Shown here piece by piece: positions 10,311 through 23,373 of a stretch of 64,000 nt of DNA. The first letter of the stretch is position 1. Each line of letters begins with the position of its first letter. The position numbers were made by a program, and so were the translations under genes. Origin of the DNA: Polytrichum commune (Eukaryota > Streptophyta > Polytrichopsida > Polytrichales > Polytrichaceae); contig OX485806.1 of NCBI GenBank assembly GCA_950295325.1, positions 10,166,001 through 10,230,000 on the forward strand, in the 5' to 3' direction. The notes beneath the pieces were generated by a model. It searched no databases. It saw only the letters and a program-made list of their open reading frames with translations, and was not told where the DNA came from.

Positions 10311-11475
10311 GTCACCTGCACGGATCATTAAACTGGTTAGTGTGTGTGGATTGCATGAAAAAAAAAGTGTGAAGTCTCAATAGTGTGAAGAGAGTGTGAA
10401 AGAGAGTCTCAAGAGTGGAGTGTGATAGTGTTTCTACATTGCGAAGGGGAGGAGGATCCTCTCGCCCGCGAGGAACCACCTCCCCCGCTCACAGTGAGCC
10501 CTTGTGAGGTTATCAACCTCACAGAGCCAGGGCTCAGTGATGAGGGGGGGAGGAGGTTCCTCGCGGGCGAGAAGAACCTCCTCCCCCCCTCATGAGTGAG
10601 CCCTTGTGAGCCAGGACTCAGTGATGAGCGGGGGAGGAGGTTCCTCTCGCCCGCGAGGAACCTCCTCCCCCCCTCATGAGTGACCCCTTGTGAGCGGTGA
10701 CCCCTTGCTAAGGTATGGTGGTAGCAACATTAGATATAATCAAACACTTAATATCTTATTTAGTGTAGTGTTTAGCGTTAGACCTCGGATGAAAGTGAAA
10801 TAGATGATGGACATACCTATGGATGTATATCCTTTAAGGAACACTAACCAAATTTTGGATGAATAAAATCGGATGAGATTGCAGGGGATGCAACGGAGTC
10901 TCATGGCGCATCTAGGCATATGGTTAAATAAACCGCATGTCCTCCACAAGCACATCTATATAGTACAAGATGTGGTTAATTCTAAAATTAAATATGACAT
11001 CAAAAAATTAGAAATTAGAAACCTACATCACTAAAAATAAAAAACCCAAACATTCGGCGATAGGGGACGAAGCATAACCGCCTCATTAGAGATACTGTAG
11101 ATGCTAGGTCCTATATAAAGGAGGCACTGAGAGGCCCTAAGGGAGCTCATTCACATGGACTATCTCACGTGAGCGCTGCGAAGACTATCGGGAGCGCAAG
11201 GCTTGACCTAAAGAACTTAGGCACGGTCAAGTTGAAGACCCTTGAGAGCCAGGGCTCAGTGATGAGCGGGGGAGGAGGTTCCTCTCGCCCGTGAGGAACC
11301 TCCTCCCCCCCTAATGAGTGACCCCCTTGTGAGCCCTTGTGAGTGAGCCCTCGCCTGGGAGGAGGTTCCTCTCGACCAAGAGGAACCTCCTCCCCCAAAG
11401 CTACTTGTGTACGGATGGGAATTCCGTACAATTCGGACCACTCATTACATTCATCCATTGATTTGATGTGATTCT
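10311..11475. promoter_or_regulatory. 5' flank of locus A
   Basis: No coding sequence is supported here. It holds the five palindromes above, between which are AT-rich stretches (10690-11130). A TATA-like TCCTATATAAAGG lies at 11109-11121, but on the plus strand, so it does not point at locus A. Assigning regulatory function is inference from position. Confidence 0.3.
10454..11387. repeat. Five family-A palindromes upstream of locus A
   Basis: 24-bp sites at 10454-10477, 10555-10578, 10639-10662, 11277-11300 and 11364-11387 have 11-bp arms of type GGTTCCTCTCG and 2-bp cores CC, GG, CC, CC and AC. They are embedded in C-rich flanks (GGGGGAGGA..TCCTCCCCC) that extend the symmetry. Short phrases such as GTGAGCCCTTGTGAG and GGCTCAGTGATGAG recur between them. 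This is the region expected to hold the locus A promoter. Confidence 0.9.
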
Positions 11476-11639
11476 ATGTTTATGTTAATGTTTTACATTG
11501 GATTTAACAAGGGCATGAACATAAGTATAAGCATGAGCATAAACATAACACATTCAAACACTCAGAGAGCACACAAGCTCTTATACAGATTGAATACAAC
11601 CCCTAGGTACTCAAACACAACCAAAAAGCACATTCAAAC

Positions 11640-12045
11640 CCTGCCTACATTCAACCAGATTGAACACAAACACACATTCAAACACATTCAAACAAACTAA
11701 ACCAGGTTCTATGAGTTTCAACACAAACACACACATTCAACACAAACACACACATTCAACACAAACACACACATTCAACACAAGTAGAATCAATGTAGGA
11801 TTCACCACAAGCACATTCAAACACATTCATACTGAAGATAAACCTAACACATTCAAACACATTGATACACATTCAACACAAACACACATTCAACACAAGC
11901 AGAATCAATGTAGGATTCACCACAAGCACATTCAAACACATTCAAACACATTCATACTGAAGATAAACCTAACACATTCAAACACATTGATACACATTCA
12001 ACACAAACACATTCATACTGAAGATAAACCTAACACATTGAGTTG
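11640..12045. repeat. CA-rich minisatellite with a 115-bp higher-order repeat
   Basis: Built from ACATTCAACACAAACACAC-type units. AGAATCAATGTAGGATTCAC recurs at 11786 and 11901 (115 bp apart). CATACTGAAGATAAACCTAA recurs near 11827, 11952 and 12012. The open frame through it is a product of the repeat. Confidence 0.85.
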
Positions 12046-12049
12046 AGAG

Positions 12050-14900
12050 TTACCACAAGTTGCTGGAAGGAGGGTTGAGGATTGTGGGAGACTTGGCTAT
12101 GGAACTCAGCACCCCAACCTAGAGAGAAAAGGCGAACAATCTGGAGTAGAGAAAAATCGAACTGGAGTGCGACCAGGAGTGCGACCAGGTGTAGAGAAAA
12201 GTCGAACAATCTTGTTTAGGATGTACAATTCAATCTCAGAATCTGAGAGCGTGGAAGGTGTCAGTGGAAGTTGGAAGGAAGAGAGGAGAGGAAGAGGAAG
12301 AGAGGAGGTGCCGACACAAATGAGGAGTCGCCCGACATTCGAATGGACGCCACCCGGGCGGGTGCGGCTGGCCGGAATCGACGGTTCAGATTAAGCCGTC
12401 ATCATGGATGGCCGGGATTAACTCACCTTCCCATGATGACAAGTGTACCGACTAGTAACAACTGCCTATGGGACATGTGTTGATTGAGTACCTTTTCCCC
12501 GGTTGCTCTTTCAACTAATTTTATTTTGGCCGTTGGATGCGTGCGTAAACCCTATGGCTCCATCTGCGACATCTGATGTCAAGATGGGAATGAGATTACA
12601 ACCTTTCTTTTTCGATGCAATAATGAGAAACAATTGTCATAATTGAATCCATATCTTATATGTCAAATTACAAAGTTACGTCATGGATCATATACATATT
12701 GGAATTATTTTATAAGCAACTAATTAAATACTAACACACACACACACACGCATTAAGTACTACATATATGTGGATTTGTTAACATTTTCATGTAAGTTTT
12801 GACTTAATTATATGAAAAGATTGGATTGAAAACTCAAAAGATAACACTCACCATGAGAAAACGATTCGTATTAGTATAAATCAACGGTATTGTCAAGTTG
12901 ATTATCAAAACTTGTCTCAAAAGGTGTGTTAACATGTGCACAAAATATATACAATTTTGATAGAAGAATTCAACCTGTTGTTGATCATCATGCACATTTG
13001 GAAGTTTGTTGAGAAGGGTTGATACCAATAGCGGAACTGATGTGGTGGTCATATATGGGTCCATACCAATATCGGAAGTGTTGTGGTTGTCATATATGAG
13101 TGTACAAAACACATCACTATTCACTCCAATAGTGATCATGATTCACAAAATCTAATCTACGCACTCTCATGTATATGTCATATTATGCGACGCGACTCAC
13201 ACAACCAATGATTAATTCAATCTTTGTCCTCGTTGAACCCTAACAATAAGTACTAATAATAATCACTAATAACGTTTAAATTTTATTATATCAGTATAAA
13301 GATATAACACCGTGTAAATCCCAATAGTAAGTCACACAAATATCATATTTGGTCTAGTTGTTAAATGTTGCTGAAACCGAGATGTTTCTCATATGATCAT
13401 CAAGTGTGTGGGGAGTTTCTTACATAGATTTGATTAATAGGTGTGAATACCATATGATAGTAGATCGTTCATTTCAAGCGAGGCATACCAAATATTCAAT
13501 CACAAACATATACGAGTTAATGAAGCATTGTACTAATTTGTATTGTTAACTAATGCTTTTTTTATGATGCATCATGCAACATCAAGTGTCTTAATATGCC
13601 ACTTGTCTTTATTTTCTTATATCATTATTGATTCCTTAAAAACTAGGACATAAAGTTCAATGATTGTAATTCTTAAACGTTCCCTATTGGCAAAATATTT
13701 AATACCTACATATGATATAGAGCATGGTAGAAGATACGTGTATTTTGTATTTAAAAGACACTCATACAACAACAATGCTCCTCAAAAATGATTTATTCAT
13801 TTATTTTCTTTGTTGAGGTGCGATTACATAGTGACACGAAAGAAGAGTCACCCATTTTGGCCGTTGGATGCGTGCTTCATAGCAAACTTAGGATGGTTAG
13901 CATATTTTGAGCACATAATCCTCATCTTTGCTAACATGTGTCTTCGTGCCGCCAATTCCAGGTCTCGACCTAACTACACACTACTCAAATATATAGGTGT
14001 CCAAATTATTGTTGTGGTTGATTTAGGCACATCTACCTTATATCAAGCTGGATAATATTGTATGAATAGTCAAGTAACGGCCGAATGTCATGTGCGTCAA
14101 AGGTGGTGAGAGTCAGTGGCAACAAATATGGTTGTCCTAATAAGGATCAATTTCGTTTGGTAGTAAATACATTCTATCCTTCCATGCGATAAACATCAAC
14201 TCGGGCCTAATTCGGTTAATTTTTTTCATTAGACACCTACCATAGAGGCCGTTCTATTTCATCAAGTAATGCCATAATGTACATAAATTAAAATAAATGT
14301 TACTTTACATAAAAAGAAGCACAAAATACAAATAATTAACCACATTAAGATTTGAGCAATACAATGAATGTGGCTTGCATTGATTTTCTATTGAAAAATA
14401 ACTTCAAACAAATAGTAATGTAAATCATTATCATAGTAGTGGTAATGTTTCTTGCACACACTTGTATGTCAATCACCTAATATACTAATTCATTTTGCTT
14501 CTAGTAATGGACCCCAAAAGTAGGGCGTGAATTTTTACTACCCAAGATGTGTTATTACACAATATTTCCAAGTGTTTCTTGACAACATCAATAAAATGGG
14601 GTCTCATGGTCACAACTAGTATTATCTTATAATACCCATTGTTGTTCATAAAAACAATTGAAGATGGGGAAAGATGTTATTTCATCACCCCTGGGCCAAT
14701 AACTAACACATGACCCATTTCCATGTATTAAACATGTACTCAATACTGAAATTGTGGTTAGCAACACTCAAGGTTGATTATGTTTTTAAGATGCATCCAT
14801 GGCATTGTGGACCCATAACATTAGTGGAATCCGAGCCAATGATTTGTTGGACCGACAGTGAATTTAGAAAGTGGGTGCGAACCTTTCATGATGGTGGGAG
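12050..14900. other. AT-rich DNA without a supportable gene
   Basis: Contains a short CA microsatellite near 12730-12750 and a GC-richer patch at 12240-12420 with AG-rich low complexity. The sequence GGCCGTTGGATGCGTGC occurs at both about 12528 and 13859, marking a shared dispersed repeat. Small open frames have no recognisable motif. Confidence 0.4.
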
Positions 14901-14985
14901 TGGCCGGTCTGATTTTTGGGCATAATCGGTCAACATCCCAATGTTTCCAAGTCCAGCCGGTTCCATAATGTGATTGTTTGGTTTT

Positions 14986-15012
14986 AGGGTTTAGGGTTTA
15001 GGGTTTAGGGTT
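14986..15012. repeat. Interstitial TTTAGGG telomere-type repeat
   Basis: About four direct units of TTTAGGG, the plant-type telomere repeat. Similar short runs occur at 32651-32678 and 33421-33438. All lie in noncoding DNA. Confidence 0.9.
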
Positions 15013-16950
15013 TGGCAAATACATGAATTTTAATTTTTAAAATAATAACCATAAAAACACCACACAAATATATGACCCTATTACATTTAACCCTAAACCC
15101 TATTAGAATTAACATTATTTTACATTAATATTTGGCATCGCACGATGTACTGTGATTCCATTGGGCAATTCAAATGTATTACTTATGAGTTCATAATCAC
15201 TCATGTTGAAAAGGTTGTTTGGACGTTTAGGGCCTTCACTTATTTGTGTGAATAGGTGTGAAGCTAAGAAAAACCCACCCCCCCCCATAGGTAGAAAGAG
15301 AGTGTGTAGAAAAGATTGGACTTATATGTGCTCAAATATGGACATTAGGTAGGTTTAGTACTTAAGACATATGTAGAGACTTTGTAAGCGCTTTGGCTTT
15401 TCAATAATTAAAGGTTGACCAAGTAATCATTGTGAAAGATTGACATGCAAATAGATAAATAGCATCACCAACTTCTTATGCAAGCGAGCAAATGTAAATA
15501 GAGAGTCTCTTCACATGTAGGTGTTTACTACCTTTTGGTGGGGAACTTTGTGACCGTGGCTTTATGAATTGTTTTGTATCTTAGGTAGGGATTGATTAGA
15601 TGGGACATTTGGGGAGAGGTCTTGGTGAGAGGTTAAGTGTGTTAATGAGGAGTTGGGTTGGGTGTGACTTCAACTTAGTGTTCTTTGGGGGGGGGGGGGG
15701 CGTGTGGCTTTTTGTGAGATGAAGATCGAGGGTTCGAAACCTTAATAGACGATAATGAGAAACATGATGACAAGAAAACACTATCCTTTACCATAAATTG
15801 GGCGTTCTTTGGGGGTAGTTGAGTTTGGGTGACCAACCTACAAGGGATGCTCTCTCCATCAGTCAATTGTAATGCAGCTTTCAAAGATGTTTAGTTTCTT
15901 TTGCTAGGGGTTTGTTAAATGAAATCAACTCACTGCCAAGCTCTTGGGTGGGCAAATAGTGTGAATTGAGAGACAACCACGATTGCATGTATTGTTGTAA
16001 GACTTTGTAAGACTTTATCCTATGAATCATCATCCAAACACCGATTCAAAACCAAAACAACCTTAATTAATCATGTGAATGTCTTAGTGAAATTAATTTG
16101 TGACACCAAGATGATATCGGAATCACCTTTGAAGTCTTCCTTGAATATTTCATTGGCTTTATGTCTTATTTAAAATCCTAACTACACACCCAAATGTCAT
16201 GTATTACAATGTAGCATGCAAGAGGAAGATAATTGTGAGCAAGTATGGAATGTAGAATATATATTAAAAATGTTGAAACATTGGTGTTCATGCACTAAGG
16301 TTGATGAGGCTATTGTGGAAACCTCTAGCCTACTTAAAATTATCTAGGTGATGGATTCGAGCATTAGAAGCTTGAGCAGGATAACAATTGCGAATCATGA
16401 CCAAGCAATCTAAAGTTGTTGAAATTGGAGTTGAGGAAGGTGTTCGTCTAGGCTCTGGAATCAAAGATTCTCTACTTTCCAATTTGGTTTTAAAGCAAGC
16501 AACTCTTACATTGTTCAATGTTGTGTAAGTGGATGGCGACACTAGCAAATTCTACATGGGTCATTTGTCAATGAAAACGAAGTTTAATGCCAACATTTGT
16601 TGTGTCATGTTTTTTAATTAAAGTGGTCATGAATAAGATGAAATGTTGCCAAATTAGGTTATCATTATAAAATACCCACTATGCAAGTGGTTGGCACCTC
16701 ACAACCATATGCAACCTCTTAATTTGCCCACTTCACTTACAAAATCAAATGTGTCATAGGTTGGTGGATAACACTCCTAATTATGAAGGATGATAGGTGT
16801 AGTTTGTTTTTTGCAAAGGTGGCTAAATCAACATGTATTGCTCACCCACGGAATTAAAGCAACAATATTGCCAATTCCAAGCCAAATATAAGTGTCCAAT
16901 AGGAAGCTAACTTAAGTGGCCTCCTCTTACCTTAGCGTAAATATGAGCCC
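15013..16950. other. Noncoding stretch with G runs
   Basis: No gene seen. A run of G near 15687-15700 and a C run near 15279 are the only marked features; small frames are shadows or chance. Confidence 0.4.
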
Positions 16951-16954
16951 ATTC

Positions 16955-17330
16955 TCCTAACGTAGATAATGGGTGTCCATGATGTAAGGTGAGGTATCTA
17001 CCCGTTTTTTTTTTTGAAAGGTGGGCTCTATGTGGAAGTTTGAAGAGAGGGGTGGGGGCGTAGTTGAGGGTGTGTGGGTGGTATTGAGGTATTTTAACAG
17101 GGTTCTATGGTGGTTTGTCAATGGACTACTTTTAGTTTTATTTTGTATATGATTGAATAGGTGAGGTATTTTATGGCAAGTTGGTATAAGGATTTCATTA
17201 TTTTTTGGGTATGTTGAGGTTCTTGAGTTTTTCCATTGATGGCTCATGTATGGGGGCCTTTTACACCCACCGTGATGGTTAGTAGGGGACTCAGGTTGAT
17301 CACCTAGCACTTAGGACCCATGCGTTTAGA
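16955..17330 (-). mobile_element. LINE 3'-end fragment (decayed)
   Basis: On the minus strand, in two frames, the stretch encodes fragments such as IHEPSMEKLKNLNIP and AIKYLTY. They match the C-terminal part of the LINE at 62.3-64 kb (IHEHSINKLTNLKIP, AIKYLTYLVLNKRKL). Stops and frameshifts break it. Only the 3' end is present, the usual result of 5'-truncated target-primed insertion. Confidence 0.65.
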
Positions 17331-18771
17331 GCTTAATTAAAAGGGGAGAAGTTTGGTGCATGGTAGTATATATACGTCATTTATTGATTTCAAGATACCG
17401 TATAGTTAGTTAGAAAAATTGTACTGTTGCATAAATTGAGGGATATGTTTGTTGAAAAAACCCCACCCCTGGAAACCTCATCAAAGTCATTCAAAATGCA
17501 TAGTGCCATGCGAACGAGGATGATAAATACACAAAATGCAAAAGCCACTAAAATGCAGAGGCAAATATCCTAGGGCTGACAAGATAAAAATGTGTCCTAT
17601 AAAAACATCCATGATAGTGGATGAAGATGAACCATTTTCATTTGTCTATACCCTTGTACAAGGAACCAGTTGTCACATGTAGCTAGGTATAATTTCCCTC
17701 ATTTTGTTTTTTCATGTGGAGAAGGCAAGGGGGGGGGGGGGTCACTCCCATATTTTACAAAACTATGTGAGAACCATATGGAGTCCACTTTGAAGTTGCT
17801 ACATACAAATTATAAAACCTATATTTGTAACAATGACCAAGTTATATATTGAACTTTGCAATACAAATAAATTAGGGTGGTTACAAATTGACCATGTTAG
17901 AGAATTTTCAAAACTAACATACCATAAGGTTAAGTAGGGTGGGGTGTTATATATATATATAAAGGCCCACACACTTTGGGAGAGACCTTAATCCCATCAT
18001 CCCAAATATTGAGACTAATTTTATTTATAACATTCAATATTTCATGCATAAAAGGAAACCCTTAGGGAAGGAGGAATGCCCTTCCCAAAATGCTAAAGAG
18101 GACTCATTTTCGCCCCATCTCTCTCAAGTGTAGTGTGGCTAAAAAGGGTGTGTGAACTCCTAGGGGTGTGGTAGTTTTGAGTGTGTTGTGATGGCCTGGT
18201 TAGGTTGTGATTACACAAGTGGTGTCGTGGCATGGCTAGGTTGTGAGTGGCTCTCTCTCTTTTTCCTTTGAAATGTTTTGAAGATTACTTATAGAGTGTA
18301 TGAATTTAGGGTTTAGGAACATGATGTGTGACGAAGATACGTAGCACGCTAATGTCCAAGGGATTTTTGGGCATGATCGGTCAAAATGCTAGTGTTTGCA
18401 AGTCCAACCGGTTATTTCTCAAACTCAACTCTACAAGATCGGTAGCTTCAAAACATCAACGCCACCAAATGGCCTTTGACGTTATTTCACAAGATCGATA
18501 ATTATGTTGAAGCGTTGAACTTCAAACATTTATTTCTCAAACTCAACATGTGCATTTGTAACTATTGGTCAGTTCTCCCGTATCATTTCAGCCGATCATG
18601 TGTGCACTTCACTAAGGATAGATCTCTCTTCCCAATTGGATAGACGATGATATTTTGCAATTCTCCCATATTTATTGGTGCTCATGATAGTAGAAAATTA
18701 TGTCCAAAAACACTGTAGCCAAAATCGGCTGAGATTCTTTTGACTAGCCTTATCTGCAGTTGCTAAACAAT

Positions 18772-18805
<34 letters not shown>

Positions 18806-21650
18806 GGTACAACAACAATTTCATGACGTTTAGAGCGTGTAATATACCGTTGGAAAGGTGTTTTCAAGACCTTTCCAACAATTTATTACACAAATACAAA
18901 TTACTTAAAATTTTGGTTGCTTAACCAAGAAACAAATATGCAGTGTTTAAGCAACTGTTGATCACGCTGGTCAAGATAACCGCAACCAATTTTGGTTGTG
19001 GTTGTTTTTGACATAATTTTCTACTATGATGTGTCTATTTGAAAGTAGTTTGGTGAAAAGATACGATGTTGTTTTGCTAGTTAGTTGTAGTAGCTATTGG
19101 GATGCTAGAGTCTTCTTGTTAAAGCAAAACCGCAGAGAAGGGCCCTAGAGTGCTCACTAATGTTTGAGCAGTGATTTCTCTCTATAAAATTAAAGTGGTA
19201 ATAATATGCGAGAATAGCAATGTACTCTAGTCTACCGCACCTTCCAGTGTAATGTAGATACTATTAATATGGGTTGATAAATAGACTTGTGGAGCCACTT
19301 CACATGGGACGTCTACTAAATTTGTCTACGTCATGGTAGAATTGAAGTTCATGAAATTGGTTTCAAAGATCCAAAAAGCTGCTAGAGTTAATTTAAGGCC
19401 CCCTACCATGAAATCGATAGAACACTTTGCTAACGTTTATTAAGTCCATGAAGTAGCTTGGAACCTTCATGAAATTGAGTTTGTACTTCTACGAAGTCAT
19501 CTTACTAGGAGTATGGTTATTTATCATTCTTGCGTCATCTGAGTCATCTGCCTCCGACAAAATTGAGGCACAGTTAGGAGGCACTGGCATTTTTGTCCAT
19601 AAGGTACATACTATGTCTTAAGTGGCACATTTTCCTAATTGGACACCTATATTTGATTGGACCAGGTATGCAGATCAATGAGGATCACAAAGCAAACATC
19701 ATGAAGACACATGTTTAAAATACAATGGATCGCGTCTTTCTTCCAATATTAATAACTAATCTACACTTGCTAGTGAACACAGTTCGGAGGATTTGTATAT
19801 ACATTAATTTCCACACAATCCAACAAACATAGTTTGCTAAAATAGGTCATACTTTAATAGTTCGACATTTTAATTAGAAACGGAGTATTTGCTTCAATAT
19901 GGAAACTTCGACATGTTAATTGGAAAGTTCGACATTTCAATTAGAAACTAACGTTGGGGATATGACCCCACGTAACTTCTTGATGATTACATATATAAGA
20001 TGATACAATGGTTTTGCTTACATAACATATACCTAATCATCTTGTGCGATAGGTATTTATAATGTAGCCAGGGTAGCAAAGAAGAATCACAAGACCATCA
20101 TGAAACTTGACTACACGTGACCATGCAAATTGGGCCCGCAAAGCCAGTATGTCATTAACTATGACCCATAGAGGCTTCAAAGCCATGCAATGCGATGTGC
20201 ACAAGTAGTTTGTTCTACCTTGGTGAAATTTTAATATATAACTAATAATTGATTCCTATGCCGCCGTTCTTCATGACTTCCCACCCATCCGCATGCAAAG
20301 GGTAATTGTGCACCTTCCTGGAACAACCTTAATAATTCTCGGTGTAGCAATCTTAATAATTAAGCATGCAACACACACAAAGCACGGCAAATGGTTGTGG
20401 GCCCCATTAACATCACTTAAGTGCCCAAATTTGTGGGTGCAAAGCCGTTCTTCTTTGATGCCCATCATCACCCCTTACCATTGGCTCTCTTTCACTATAC
20501 ACGTTTGAAATGCATGAATATGGACTCAAGTCTATGGAGTAGGGTATTGTGCTAATTCAAGTAGTGGTAACACTTATCCACATAGGTTAGAAACTCGACC
20601 TCCTTTCGATGGGTGGCAACATCATCAAAGAGGCGCTAGATTAACGTATGCATGTGTTATTCAATAATTTCTCTTAATAGGACCCCCATAGTTGGTCGGT
20701 CCCTGGTTCAACGAGGGTCAAAGAACAAATACCATAAAGACATGTTTTAGGGGAAGTGGACTACATCTTCAAATTTGATCAAACTACTCCATGTTCAACA
20801 ATGAACACATTTGAGAGGATCTATGTAGTGCCACCCTCTATAAATGTTACACCTATAAGTGTTAACCCTCTCTAAATGTTAACTTTCTTCTACTGCCCAC
20901 ATATTGCACACTATAAATGTTAAACGAGTCAACTATTAACAAAATGGTACTCCCTTTGTAAATTTGACTCTGCAAATGTTAATGAATGAAATACAACCAC
21001 AATATGGTTTTCACCAAAGAATCATTGATTCATACTTCACCCGTGATTTGTAAACTTTATTGAATAAAGTATTGATTGGGTTTGTATACATTCATAAACT
21101 TAACATTTGTATATTGGTCAAAAAAGCAATTTTCTAATTTTCTAATTGTTAATTATTAGCACCTTTATAAATGTTAACTTTGATCCACTCCCGAGGGTTA
21201 ACATCTAGAGGGTAGACTGTACACTCTAAATCTCGTTGTATCATGCCGTTGGCAATCAAAGGAAGGTAATGGAGAATGTACATTATAAATACTATCAACT
21301 AGGGAGCACATCAACTCGCCAAACGATCATTCTCTACTACCACACCTCAAACCATGATATCTCCTACAAGAGAGGACCCCGTACAATAGGGAGGGAAGCT
21401 TCAAATATTTTAGTACCCAAACTTAGTCTCCCACCAAACCAAATTGACACTACTATATAAGGTCCATACCTCCAACCGTTTGTGGCTCTCACTCTTCAAG
21501 CATTTCCATATCTCATTGTTGCCATTCCATGCGTTCAGAACCCACACATGCTGGTTTTAGCAAGTGCCGGCCCAAGTAGCTCATGCTTTGCCTGAGCCAC
21601 TGCTCCCCGAAAAAATATGCCCTACGTGTAGTACGTACAATTCTAGGATG
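17331..21650. other. AT-rich DNA with simple and dispersed repeats
   Basis: No supportable gene. It contains a poly-G run (17729-17741), an (AT)n microsatellite (18774-18801), a copy of the CCGGTT-containing repeat (18361-18560) and two diverged copies of a repeat also found in the introns at 52-58 kb (19634-19745, 20682-20790). Confidence 0.4.
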
Positions 21651-21660
21651 CCAGCGTGTA

Positions 21661-21680
21661 GTCCGTACAATTGTACGGAC
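21661..21680. repeat. Perfect 20-bp palindrome
   Basis: Half-site GTCCGTACAA followed by its exact complement. It lies 20 bp before the first family-A palindrome of the 21.7-kb cluster. Its half resembles CCGTACAATTCGGACC near 11423-11440, next to the locus A upstream cluster. Confidence 0.8.
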
Positions 21681-21699
21681 CACTGCGATAGGGTGCCGA

Positions 21700-21929
21700 G
21701 GTTCCTCTCGGCCGAGAGGATCCTCCGTTGCCAAGGGCCAGCCTTGGATATCCAAGGTTCCTCTCGGCCGAGAGGAACCTAGAGGCCAGATTCTGGATAT
21801 CCAAGGCTGGCCGAGGTTCCTCCTTGGAGCCTAGATATCCTCTAGGTTCCTCTTGGCCGAGAGGAACCTCGAGGCCAAATTCTGGATATCCAAGGCTGGC
21901 CTCCAGGTTCCTCTCGGCCGAGAGGAACC
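21700..21929. repeat. Cluster of four family-A palindromes
   Basis: Sites at 21700-21723, 21756-21779, 21845-21868 and 21906-21929 share arms GGTTCCTCTCG (one TTG variant) around core GC. Between them GGATATCCAAGGCTGGCC recurs, itself containing GGATATCC. An inverted, shortened copy of this cluster lies at 38.52-38.66 kb. Confidence 0.9.
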
Positions 21930-22080
21930 TAGAAACACTATATTCGTTAAATTGAGATTTTTTGGGCATTTTGAGACATTCACAGAAATAAGAACAAGGA
22001 TAAATGGAACACATATTGGAGAAAGTTGTAAGATGCGAACACTTTGAAGCGGGTGTTTAGAACAAGAACCCCATTAATAA

Positions 22081-22350
22081 CTCATATTTGGGATTGTTTA
22101 GGGCGGGCAATCCAAACCTTAGGCCAAGTTGAAGGGGAAATCTTAAAACATTCATATTATCGCACAAAAACTTGTATGAATATGGTTTAGGTAGGGCAAT
22201 CCAAACCATAGATCATATTGAAGGGGAAATATGTGAACCAATATAATATAACATACAAAATATTCCAAACTCATATTTGTGATGGTTTAGGTAGGGCAAT
22301 CCAAACCTTAGACCATATGGAAGGGGAAATCATGTGATACTTATATTATT
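22081..22350. repeat. Three-copy tandem repeat with decayed 22-bp palindromes
   Basis: GGGCAATCCAAACC recurs at 22105, 22194 and 22294 (spacings 89 and 100). Each unit holds a 22-mer beginning GTTTAG and ending CCAAAC (22096-22117, 22185-22206, 22285-22306). These have the length and outer bases of family-B palindromes but weakened inner arms. Confidence 0.75.
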
Positions 22351-22472
22351 GCAAAAAAAAACATACAAAGTGTGGCATGTAAAATGCATAGCATGCTAAC
22401 ACCACACATCCATTGGATAGTGCAACCCAAAATGTTCTTGCCTATGGCCCAAAACCCTACGCCTACTATGGC

Positions 22473-23251
22473 CTATCTAGCCTCGGAGACTACCTCTTTT
22501 TCTTTTGCTTTTTTTTCTTTTGCCTCTTTTTCTTTTGTTGCGGCTTCTTTTGCTCGCATTGCTTCAACATTCCTGAAAATCTCTGCCCCGCGACTATAGC
22601 CATTCTTGGGGTGACCGCCATCAATAACACATTTTGGATTCCGTCGGCCGCCCGAATTATACGACGAAGAATTCGAATACGATGAAGTGGACTGTCTTGC
22701 ATTTCTGGTCATGGAGTAGAAACGCTCCAACTCGACGGACGCACTAGCCCGCACAGGTCTACGGGTGGGAGCAACCTGCAACGCGTCAATGCAAGACCAC
22801 ATGTGTTAGTTTAGGGAGGAAGACCCAAACGTGTCACACGTTCATTTTTTTAGAGCAAAATGATTGTAATGCGCGGTTAACCATGTGTGGGGGGGTTCAC
22901 CTTGTCACCGGGGCCATTCGCGTCGGAGTTGGCGAGGAGGGGCAAGGCGTCCCGCAAAGGAATAGGAAGGGTTCCACTCTTCGTAGGCCGAGCGTCCATC
23001 CGCAGCCGCCGTTGAGGTGTAATACTGCCGCCGGGCTGAGAGGGGGACGTCCGGACGCATTTGCGATTTATGCCCTTGAGCGGCGACGGGGACGGAGAAT
23101 GCCGGAAGATTTGCTTGGGTGGGGGGCTATCGACAACGCCGGTGTCAAGAGGCTCCTTGGAGTAGTCGATGGTGGACGCGGCATCGTAGACGGTCTCGTA
23201 GAAGAAGCTCCCCAAGTTTGATTCGCTGATGATCTCAATCGAGGGCTCCAA
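22473..23251 (-). CDS. Locus B 3' exons: Ser/Pro-rich and Lys/Glu-rich tail
   Basis: Two probable exons: 23251-22905 (acceptor GCGCCAG; donor after GACAAG) and 22778-22473 (acceptor GTTGCAG; stop TAG). The first holds LGSFFYETVYDAAS and a Ser/Pro/Arg-rich part. The second holds NPKCVIDGGHPKNGYSRG followed by an alternating Lys/Glu/Ala helix (KEKEAKEKKAKEKEVV). It probably follows the HAD exon in the same transcript; the junction near 23374 is unresolved. No family recognised. Confidence 0.45.
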
Positions 23252-23373
23252 ACGCTGGCGCAAAAAAAGAAACAAAACAAAACCCAAGGGGAGGGGGGGA
23301 AGGGGGAGCATGTGAAAATCGATATACAATTGAGGCATAATATATCACACACAATGGCACACCATGTAGTATC

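Noticed and set aside
11660-12046. 128-residue His/Thr-rich open frame
   Set aside because: Entirely produced by the CA-rich minisatellite.
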